A stretch of DNA of 11,818 nucleotides from G963674505 sp964575975. GTDB lineage: Bacteria > Desulfobacterota > Desulfobacteria > Desulfobacterales > SKZT01. Made by a program: the position numbers and the translations under genes. Numbering within the stretch: the stretch's first letter is position 1; each line of letters starts with the position of its first letter. The stretch is from NCBI GenBank assembly GCA_964575975.1, contig CAZNTU010000175.1:1-11818 (forward strand), given 5' to 3'. The notes beneath the pieces were generated by a model that saw only the letters and a list, made by a program, of their open reading frames with translations, ran no database searches and was not told the DNA's origin. Of this stretch, positions 1 through 5,394 are shown one piece after another.

Positions 1-523
1 CCTTGACGATCTTGTCCACGGTGTGGACCTTGTCGCCGGGGTTGATGCGCTCCGGAGAATATCCCACGGTGAAATCCACGCCGAATTTCAAGCCGGATTC
101 CCTTTCCATGATCGGGACGCAGTCCTCCTCGGTGGCGCCGGGATACACGGTGGATTCGAACACCACGCAGGAGCCGGGGGACATGTGTTTTCCGGCCGTT
201 GTCGCCGCCCCCAGCAAAGGTTTCAGGTCGGGTATTCTGTGCCGGTCGATGGGCGTGGGTACCGCGACGACGATCAGTCGGCATTCGGAAAGCCTTGACG
301 GATTGTCCGTGTATTCGACCGACGCCTCCCTCAACTCCTCTTCCGCAACCTCCAGCGTACGGTCCTGGCCGGATTGCAGCTCCCGGATTCTCCGGGCGCT
401 CAGATCGTACCCCAGCACGTCGAAATGCCTCGAAAGATGCACCGCCAACGGAAGGCCCACGTACCCCAGGCCGACGACCGCGATTCTATCCTCTTTGTTC
501 TCCAGTGTTTCGAATGTTACCAT
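1..523 (-). CDS. Nucleotide-sugar dehydrogenase (UDP-GlcNAc/UDP-ManNAc C6-dehydrogenase type), N-terminal part
   Basis: This is the first 174 residues of a UDP-glucose/UDP-N-acetylhexosamine 6-dehydrogenase family enzyme; the rest lies beyond the left edge. Family members oxidise C6 of a UDP-sugar to a uronic acid with two NAD+ in the cytoplasm, feeding capsule, O-antigen or exopolysaccharide synthesis. Visible features are the NAD-binding GLGYVG (residues 18-23), an acidic D40 at the end of strand 2 that would bind the adenosine ribose, VPTPID (88-93), ESTVYPGATEE (123-133) and YSPERINPGDK (155-165). The last three resemble the TviB/WbpO/WecC branch (N-acetylated sugars) more than plain UDP-glucose dehydrogenase, but the substrate cannot be fixed from half a protein. 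The ATG start has GGAGG about 14 bases upstream, rather far; no alternative in-frame start is seen upstream. The gene follows the S1-like gene by 35 bases with no terminator between, so read-through is likely. Confidence 0.93.
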   Translation of the reverse strand, partial: MVTFETLENKEDRIAVVGLGYVGLPLAVHLSRHFDVLGYDLSARRIRELQSGQDRTLEVAEEELREASVEYTDNPSRLSECRLIVVAVPTPIDRHRIPDLKPLLGAATTAGKHMSPGSCVVFESTVYPGATEEDCVPIMERESGLKFGVDFTVGYSPERINPGDKVHTVDKIVK

Positions 524-558
524 CGATATCTCGATTTCCTCCTGTTTTCCGCCCCCGT

Positions 559-2154
559 CTATTTCTTCGACTTGAGAGCGTTCTGAAGTTTCAAGGCCAA
601 GTCGCTCATGGGCTTTTCTTCGGGCTGGCCGAATTTCCGCCAGTCTTCCTCTTCCGCTTCGTTTCCCCCTCTCGGTTCCAGCGTGATCTTGCGGGACTCG
701 GGATCGAAATGGATCACGGTCGCGGCGACCGTGTCCCCTACCCTGGCCTTTTCTATTTCGGACATTCCCGAGGATTTGATTTTCGATTTGGGCATGAGCC
801 CGGTGATTCCGGGTTCCAGTTCGACGAACCATCCGAAGGATTCCTGCTTCACGACGAGCCCTTCCAACTTGGCCCCCACCGCGAATTTACTCCCGGCGGC
901 TTTCCACGGGTCCGCCTCGGTATCCTTGATGCTGAGGGAAACGCGTCGTCTTGCAGGGTCGATCTCCTTGATCGACACCCGCACGGATTCGCCCTCGGCC
1001 ACGGCGTCCTCCACCCTCGGAACTCGCCGGGTGTGGCTCAATTCGCTGATATGCACCAGTCCTTCGATTCCCGGCGCGATTTCCACGAACGCGCCGAACT
1101 TGGCGATGCGGACCACCTTTCCCTCGACCGTTTGCCCGATCTGGAAATTTTCATCGACGCTCTCCCACGGATCGCTTCCGACCTGCTTGATCGACAGGGA
1201 GATCTTCGCCTTGTCCGGGTTGGCTGCGTTTTCCACGCCGATCACTTTGACGGTGATTTTCTGGTGTACGGAAACGGCTTCCTCGGGAGTTTCCACCCGC
1301 GACCAGCCGAGTTCCGAAATATGGGCCATCCCCTCCACGCCGGGAGCGATTTCCACGAAAACGCCGAACGGCATGATTTTCGTCACGACTCCCTCTATGG
1401 TCTGGCCGATGGACAGCCCCTCGAAAAATTCGGCGCGGGCTTCCGCAATCTTCGCCTCCAGAATCTTCCGCCTGGAGAGCACGATATTCTTCCCGTGGTC
1501 CTCCAGCTGCGTGATCAGGAATTCATGGGTCTGGCCGATATAGTCCCCTGCGGACTCGATGTATTTGACATCCATCTGGCTGATGGGGCAAAACGCGCGC
1601 CTCTGAAGGACCTCCACGTGAAAGCCGCCCTTTTGCACGGCCATCACCTTTCCCTCCACCGGAACCTTTCCATGGAACGCGTCCTGAAGCATCTCCAGGC
1701 CCCCCACGCCCGACAACGCCCTCGACAACCGGATTTCGTGCTCGGACACCCCCACGACGTACAGCGTCACCTTGTCTCCGACCGCGTAGGGCAACTCGCC
1801 CTTGTCGTCCAGAAGCTCCGCCTTGTCCACGGCCCCGTCCACCTTGGTGCCCGTGTCGATGTAAACGGCGTCCTGCCCGATGGAAACGACGGTCCCCTCG
1901 ATCTTGTCCCCCGTCGTCAAGCTGTCGTCCATGCCGTCGCCGTATTCCTTCAGAAGCTCCTCGAAACTGCCATCGTCCCCCTTTTCCTCGTCGAGCCGCT
2001 CTTCCTCGAGCATGTCCTCTTCTTCAGCCTTCTCTTCCGGCATGTCCTTGGCGGCCGTCGTCTCGTCCGTCGCCTTCTCCGCAGTTCCTTCCATCTCGCG
2101 CGTCTCCCGTCCTGGTTCGTCTTCGCGAATTTCCTTGTCGAATTGGTCGTTCAT
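559..2154 (-). CDS. rpsA: Ribosomal protein S1-family RNA-binding protein with five S1 domains
   Basis: This 531-residue protein consists of an acidic N-terminal tail followed by five S1 (OB-fold) RNA-binding domains, at about residues 81-146, 164-229, 250-323, 340-411 and 427-494. Domains 3 and 4 are the most canonical (FGVFVEIAPGVEGMAHISEL; FGAFVEIAPGIEGLVHISEL) and are followed by the DPW linkers typical of bacterial S1. In S1, such domains hold mRNA on the 30S subunit during initiation. E. coli S1 has six domains and about 557 residues; here there are five, and residues 1-70 are mostly Glu/Asp with no fold I recognise. The C-terminus (DLALKLQNALKSKK) is basic, as in other S1-like proteins. 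An upstream in-frame start at 2394 exists, but the extra 80 residues look like non-coding sequence. The chosen ATG has GGAG ten bases upstream. It could be an accessory S1-like protein rather than the sole S1. Confidence 0.88.
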   Translation of the reverse strand: MNDQFDKEIREDEPGRETREMEGTAEKATDETTAAKDMPEEKAEEEDMLEEERLDEEKGDDGSFEELLKEYGDGMDDSLTTGDKIEGTVVSIGQDAVYIDTGTKVDGAVDKAELLDDKGELPYAVGDKVTLYVVGVSEHEIRLSRALSGVGGLEMLQDAFHGKVPVEGKVMAVQKGGFHVEVLQRRAFCPISQMDVKYIESAGDYIGQTHEFLITQLEDHGKNIVLSRRKILEAKIAEARAEFFEGLSIGQTIEGVVTKIMPFGVFVEIAPGVEGMAHISELGWSRVETPEEAVSVHQKITVKVIGVENAANPDKAKISLSIKQVGSDPWESVDENFQIGQTVEGKVVRIAKFGAFVEIAPGIEGLVHISELSHTRRVPRVEDAVAEGESVRVSIKEIDPARRRVSLSIKDTEADPWKAAGSKFAVGAKLEGLVVKQESFGWFVELEPGITGLMPKSKIKSSGMSEIEKARVGDTVAATVIHFDPESRKITLEPRGGNEAEEEDWRKFGQPEEKPMSDLALKLQNALKSKK

Positions 2155-2265
2155 CAAAATTGGTCTCCGGTTAAAAATTTGTTTTTTTGTTCGAAAACGA
2201 CGAGAAATCCGTACGCGAATTCCTCGTCCGTCGTCAATGGCTTGTTTCCTTGCCGTATTGAGGAT

Positions 2266-2277
2266 TATGGCGCCATA
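2266..2277. repeat. Perfect 12-base palindrome TATGGCGCCATA
   Basis: The sequence TATGGCGCCATA equals its own reverse complement. It sits in the divergent region about 112 bases upstream of the S1-like start. The length and symmetry would suit a dimeric regulator, but a single 12-base palindrome can occur by chance and no second copy was noticed in the window. Confidence 0.35.
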
Positions 2278-2338
2278 CCGGCTGCGTGTCAACGTTTCAA
2301 GGGACGGCAAGTCGGAAACCGGCAAGGGGCGAACGCCT

Positions 2339-2357
2339 GATTTTTCGTCGAAAAATC
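2339..2357. promoter_or_regulatory. 9+1+9 inverted repeat upstream of the prs promoter (possible operator)
   Basis: GATTTTTCGTCGAAAAATC is a perfect inverted repeat with arms of nine bases around a single central T. Its right end lies eight bases upstream of the proposed prs -35 box. If that promoter is right, the centre falls roughly 50 bases upstream of the transcription start, a usual place for an activator or repressor. It is unlikely to be a terminator: no gene on either strand ends here and no pure T-run follows. Confidence 0.4.
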
Positions 2358-2365
2358 GTTTGGGT

Positions 2366-2394
2366 TTGCAATCTTTCGGAGAGTTCAATATCAT
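2366..2394 (+). promoter_or_regulatory. Putative sigma-70 promoter of prs
   Basis: TTGCAA (2366-2371) and TATCAT (2389-2394) are separated by 17 bases. The -10 matches the consensus at five of six positions and the -35 at four of six. This would give a leader of about 50 bases before the prs ATG. It was recognised by eye only. Confidence 0.45.
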
Positions 2395-2450
2395 TCGGAC
2401 ACTGACGAAAACAACGGACCGAAAACCGGGAAAGGAAGGAGCTTGCGTCC

Positions 2451-3356
2451 ATGAAACCGATTCTTTTTTCAGGAAGGGCCAACCCCGGGCTTTCCGGGGC
2501 GATAGCGGGCGTTTTGGGAGTCGAGCTTGGCCGTTGCGAAATCGAGAGTTTTCCGGACGGGGAAATCCGCGTGGAGATGTCCGAGGATGTCCGGGGATGC
2601 GACGTGTACTTGATCCAGCCCACCTGCCCTCCCGTGGCCGAAAACCTGCTCGAGCTTCTTTTGCTGGCGGACGCTTCCAGAAGAGGCGGAGCCTCCCGGA
2701 TCACCGGGGTGGTCCCCTATTTCGGCTACGCGAGACAGGACCGGCGGACCGCTCGGGGGGAACCGGTCGGCGGGCGAGTCGCGGCGAATCTGCTTTCCAC
2801 CGGGCTGGACCGGCTCGTGACGGTCGATCTTCACAAACCCACCCTGGAGGGATTCTTCTCGTTTCCGGTGGAGCATCTTTCCGCCATCGAGCTTCTGGCC
2901 GCAACACTGAAAAAATCGCTTCCGGAAAAACCGGTCCTGGTCGCCCCGGACTTGGGCGCCGCAAAGCTCGCCAACGCATTCGCCGATATTCTGGATATCC
3001 CCGTCGCCTATATATACAAGGTGAGGGAGAGCGGGGAAAAAGTGTCCGTCCGGAACGTCGTGGGAGACATCGCGGGGACCTGCCCGATCATCGTGGACGA
3101 CATGATCAGCACGGCCGGTACCATGGTGAAGGCCGCCGAAGCTTTGCTCGTCCGAATCTGCCGGCCGGAAATCACCCTGGTCGCCACCCACGGCCTGTTC
3201 GTCGGCGACGGTCCTCTCAGGATCGGCGGACTTCCCGTCCTAAAGGCCATCGTGACCGACAGCATTCCGCAGGACCCGAAGAATTTTCCTTTTCCCCTGG
3301 AGGTCGCAAGCCTGAAAAACCTCGTTGCGAATTCCATCAAAAGGCTTAACGTGTAA
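2451..3356 (+). CDS. prs: Ribose-phosphate pyrophosphokinase (PRPP synthetase)
   Basis: The enzyme makes 5-phosphoribosyl-1-pyrophosphate from ribose 5-phosphate and ATP for nucleotide, histidine, tryptophan and NAD synthesis in the cytoplasm. The 301 residues align over the whole length of the family: FPDGE (34-38), PYFGYARQDRR (89-99), TVDLH with the catalytic-region histidine (124-128), the flexible loop YKVR (189-192) keeping the Lys and Arg needed for catalysis, and the PRPP loop VDDMISTAGTM (215-225). It is about 14 residues shorter than E. coli Prs. The third acidic residue of the PRPP loop (DDMID in E. coli) is Ser here, as I recall from archaeal-type sequences, and the loop Arg pair KRR is KVR. 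These differences may alter Mg/ADP control, which is inference. AAGGAG lies nine bases before the ATG. The reductase gene follows after 15 bases, so the two are probably co-transcribed. Confidence 0.95.
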   Translation: MKPILFSGRANPGLSGAIAGVLGVELGRCEIESFPDGEIRVEMSEDVRGCDVYLIQPTCPPVAENLLELLLLADASRRGGASRITGVVPYFGYARQDRRTARGEPVGGRVAANLLSTGLDRLVTVDLHKPTLEGFFSFPVEHLSAIELLAATLKKSLPEKPVLVAPDLGAAKLANAFADILDIPVAYIYKVRESGEKVSVRNVVGDIAGTCPIIVDDMISTAGTMVKAAEALLVRICRPEITLVATHGLFVGDGPLRIGGLPVLKAIVTDSIPQDPKNFPFPLEVASLKNLVANSIKRLNV

Positions 3357-3371
3357 AAAAAGGAGGGTCGC

Positions 3372-4286
3372 ATGGGAAAAGAAACCATAGAGTACGACGT
3401 CGTCATCATCGGATCGGGACCGGCGGGGCTTCAAGCGGCGCTGCACGCCGGGCGGAGAAAAGTCGGCGTGGCCGTGCTGGGAAAACTGAAGAAAAGCTCC
3501 CTGAGCAAAGCCCATTTGGACAACTATTGCTGCATGGATTCGAAAATGGCCGGCGATGACATGCTCGAGGCCGGGAAACGCCAAGCCGAGAAGGCGGGCG
3601 CCGTTTTCCACGAAGAAGATGTTCTGGAGATTTCCAGTGAAGCCGATTCCCGTTTTCGCTTCGCGCTGGAGTCCGGCAAGATCCTGCTCGCCAAAGCCCT
3701 GGTCCTCGCCATGGGCATTTCGAGGAACCGTCTTAACAAGCCAGGCGAGAAGGAACTGCTGGGGAAAGGCGTCAGCTATTGCGTGGATTGCGACGGCGGT
3801 TTCTTCAAAAATCAAAAGGTCGCGGTGGTGGGAAACGAAAGCGCCGCCGCGTCGGGCGCCATGACCATGCTGCTGATCGCGGAAGAGGTCCACCTGATCT
3901 ACCAGGAATCCCACATCGACAAAGAGCTGAAAGCCCAGGTCGATTCCAGCGACATCGTCACCCATCCCGGCCGGTGGGTGAAGGCCATCCAGGGCGACGG
4001 CGCGGTGGAGCGCGTCGTTTTGGACAACGACGAAGCGCTCGAGGTCTCCGGGGTGTTCATCGAGTTGGGGGCCAAAGGAGCCCTGGAGCTAGCCGCCACC
4101 CTGGGAGTCGCTCTGGACCCCGAGAAATTCCAGTATATCGTCACGGACAAGCGGCAAAAGACGAACGTGCCGGGAGTCTTCGCCGCCGGGGACATCTGCG
4201 GCCCTCCGTGGCAGGTGGCCAAGGCCGTCGGGGAAGGATGCGTCGCGGGTCTGGAAGCCGCCGCATACGTCAAAACGCAAAAATAA
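3372..4286 (+). CDS. Thioredoxin-reductase-like FAD-dependent oxidoreductase, atypical cofactor site
   Basis: This 304-residue protein has the two-domain layout of low-molecular-weight thioredoxin reductases: FAD site GSGPAG (14-19), redox-active CVDC (137-140) in the central domain, second dinucleotide site GNESAA (154-159), and the C-terminal FAD motif GVFAAGDICGP (268-278) followed by a QVAKAVGEG helix. The CxxC implies disulfide reduction, probably of a thioredoxin or glutaredoxin-like partner. Two features depart from the classical enzyme. The HRRxxxR motif that binds the NADPH 2'-phosphate is replaced by IYQESHID (176-183), and the usual ENFPG-type segment reads LDNYCCMD (49-56), adding a Cys pair at 53-54. 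NADH or another electron donor is therefore plausible, as in some atypical reductases of sulfate reducers; this is inference. AGGAGG lies five bases before the ATG. It is downstream of prs in an apparent two-gene operon. No thioredoxin gene is in the window. Confidence 0.88.
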   Translation: MGKETIEYDVVIIGSGPAGLQAALHAGRRKVGVAVLGKLKKSSLSKAHLDNYCCMDSKMAGDDMLEAGKRQAEKAGAVFHEEDVLEISSEADSRFRFALESGKILLAKALVLAMGISRNRLNKPGEKELLGKGVSYCVDCDGGFFKNQKVAVVGNESAAASGAMTMLLIAEEVHLIYQESHIDKELKAQVDSSDIVTHPGRWVKAIQGDGAVERVVLDNDEALEVSGVFIELGAKGALELAATLGVALDPEKFQYIVTDKRQKTNVPGVFAAGDICGPPWQVAKAVGEGCVAGLEAAAYVKTQK

Positions 4287-4617
4287 CCAAGTATTCTCGT
4301 GGCGAAATTCATCGACCTTGTGCGGTCGAGACTCTGGATCAGGCCAGGGCTCCGGGTGATTCCATTTTCGAGCCCTCCGTCTGTCTCGTCTGCCCTATCC
4401 GCTCTATCCGTCGTATAGGTCCTCATCCGAATTCGGGGACGCGTGCCAATAACATCCCATGGATACCCATGTCCGCAGCTTTTGGAGCCAGTTTTCCTGA
4501 TACCTGGATTTGTTGAACCATTCCTGAGAAACAACGCCTTATCGACGCAATCCGCGAAGGCCGTGGGGTACGGCATCAAGGTATATAGAAAGAATTCCAT
4601 ATTCGCCATAAAAATAC
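4287..4617. other. Gene-free region downstream of the reductase gene
   Basis: No convincing gene was found in this stretch. Open frames on both strands lack ribosome sites and recognisable sequence. It holds a short hairpin with arms TCGACC/GGTCGA (4312-4329) and no T-run, the degenerate 9-base repeat at 4378-4422, and the terminator that closes the minus-strand lipoprotein gene at its right end. Confidence 0.55.
4378..4422. repeat. Degenerate 9-base-period tandem repeat (five units)
   Basis: Read in steps of nine the sequence gives CGTCTGTCT, CGTCTGCCC, TATCCGCTC, TATCCGTCG, TATAGGTCC. Adjacent units share four to seven positions, so the array is imperfect and changes gradually from left to right. 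It lies in non-coding DNA. It resembles decayed minisatellites between genes in other GC-rich environmental bacteria, but no function can be assigned. Confidence 0.4.
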
Positions 4618-4641
4618 AAAGCCGGAAATCGTTCCGGCTTT
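4618..4641 (-). terminator. Rho-independent terminator of the glycine-zipper lipoprotein gene
   Basis: Arms AAAGCCGGAA and TTCCGGCTTT pair perfectly over ten bases around the loop ATCG. Read on the minus strand, the stem is followed by GTATTTTTATGG, a T-rich tail, and it lies about 55 bases after the stop codon of the minus-strand gene. On the plus strand the tail is C-rich, so termination of the prs-reductase transcript here would be weaker. Confidence 0.75.
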
Positions 4642-4696
4642 GCCCCCTCCCCCGATATTCATTGTTCCATTTCGTCGTTCGGGATCAATCGACCGT

Positions 4697-4942
4697 CTAA
4701 TATCCTCTTTCCCTCTCGATGCTCGCCTGTTGGTCCATGCCGTTTCCGATCAGCATTCCGAAAATCCCTCCGACTCCCGCGCCAAGCAGGGTGGCTTCCG
4801 TGTTCCGGCCGATCGCCTGGCCGGCGACAGCGCCTATTCCGGCGCCGACGGCCGCTCCTTTCTGGGTGTTGTAGTAGCCGGTGTTGGCGCATCCGGCCGA
4901 AAGAAACCCAACCAATGTCAATGCGATCGCAAGTTTTTTCAT
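4697..4942 (-). CDS. Small glycine-zipper lipoprotein
   Basis: This is an 81-residue envelope protein. Residues 1-17 form a lipoprotein-type signal (MKKLAIALTLVGFLSAG) ending at Cys18. The -3 residue is Ser rather than the usual Leu, so the lipobox is slightly off-consensus. Residues about 27-67 are a glycine zipper (AAVGAGIGAVAGQAIG, then ATLLGAGVGGIFGMLIGNGMD) of the kind found in 17-kDa-antigen/YMGG-like outer-membrane proteins; two short Gly-rich helices are expected to pack together or insert in membrane. The tail is charged. The chosen ATG has AGGAGG six bases upstream. An in-frame start 11 codons earlier lacks such a site and would put a basic stretch before the signal. A strong terminator follows, and no neighbour is close on the same strand, so it is monocistronic. 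The function is not known; related proteins are often tied to envelope integrity or stress. Confidence 0.85.
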   Translation of the reverse strand: MKKLAIALTLVGFLSAGCANTGYYNTQKGAAVGAGIGAVAGQAIGRNTEATLLGAGVGGIFGMLIGNGMDQQASIERERGY

Positions 4943-5314
4943 CGACAACCTCCTTTTATATATACTTGTTTGCATTTTGCCGTTCTTGTTTTTCGGAAAG
5001 TTTTTTTCCGGTTCCCTCTTTCTTTTACCCGGCTCGATTCGTTTTCATCCCAAACTGGAACCAAACCGGTCGTGAATTCAACATGGGTTATCGGTCGGCA
5101 GGTCGGTTTTTCAAAAAAATTCCGATCTGTGCGGTTAATTGTTGCTGGATATAAATGCGGGAATGCAGGGATACGCATGCGCCTTCCGACAGCGTCCGAC
5201 CTGTCGTACGGATGTTCCGTTTTCGCCGGCTTTCCATTGCGCGCCGATACCGCCAATAAGTGTTTATACCTAGGCGGATACGCGAATTCTCCAATGAATT
5301 CAATGGTTTTTGTC
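4943..5314. other. Gene-free region between the lipoprotein and metalloprotease genes
   Basis: The two flanking genes are divergent, so their promoters must lie here. A T/A-rich block (4951-5010) upstream of the lipoprotein contains a small hairpin with arms CGGAAA/TTTCCG (about 4995-5009). A pair of GAATTC hexamers (5284-5289 and 5296-5301) lies shortly before the proposed metalloprotease promoter. Open frames across the stretch look non-coding: no ribosome sites and no recognisable protein sequence. Confidence 0.5.
4949..4954 (-). promoter_or_regulatory. Ribosome binding site AGGAGG deciding the lipoprotein start
   Basis: AGGAGG (read on the minus strand) sits six bases before the ATG at 4942. 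It makes the upstream in-frame ATG at 4975 unnecessary, because the site would lie inside that longer reading frame. Confidence 0.75.
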
Positions 5315-5343
5315 TTGACAGTTCCGCCCTTGGATGATAGGTA
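5315..5343 (+). promoter_or_regulatory. Possible promoter of the metalloprotease gene
   Basis: A perfect TTGACA at 5315-5320 is followed after 17 bases by TAGGTA (5338-5343), which is a poor -10. The perfect -35 and correct position, about 50 bases before the start codon, make it the best candidate, possibly one needing an activator. Confidence 0.35.
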
Positions 5344-5377
5344 GGGTTTCCATGTAGTTTTGACGTAAGAACCATGT

Positions 5378-5383
5378 AGGAGG
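5378..5383 (+). promoter_or_regulatory. Ribosome binding site AGGAGG for a TTG start
   Basis: AGGAGG lies eleven bases before TTG 5395. The nearby ATG at 5399 is in another frame, and the next in-frame ATG (5428) would cut off the basic part of the signal peptide. The TTG is therefore the most sensible start, although the spacing is long. Confidence 0.6.
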
Positions 5384-5394
5384 TATCGATAATT

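Larger units (their letters stand above)
2155..2450. promoter_or_regulatory. Divergent control region between the S1-like gene and prs
   Basis: These 296 bases separate two genes transcribed away from each other, so both promoters should lie here. On the plus side a reasonable sigma-70-type promoter and two perfect inverted repeats are visible (listed separately). On the minus side the only candidate is a TTGACG (plus-strand 2232-2237) followed after 18 bases by a poor -10, so the S1 promoter is not convincingly located. The S1 leader is A/T-rich just upstream of its ribosome site (around 2161-2200), which could matter for S1 autoregulation known in other bacteria. That last point is inference. 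Confidence 0.5.

Noticed and set aside
2208..2237. Possible S1 promoter TTGACG on the minus strand
   Set aside because: The matching -10 (TACGGA) after 18 bases fits the consensus at only two positions.
199..2340. Very long open frame (713 codons) on the plus strand opposite the S1-like gene
   Set aside because: The minus-strand protein shows five S1 domains; the plus-strand translation is Phe/Arg/His-rich with no recognisable domain and is a by-product of GC-rich codon bias.
4443..4700. 85-codon plus-strand frame after the reductase gene
   Set aside because: No Shine-Dalgarno site; it runs through the terminator hairpin and into the end of the opposite lipoprotein gene.
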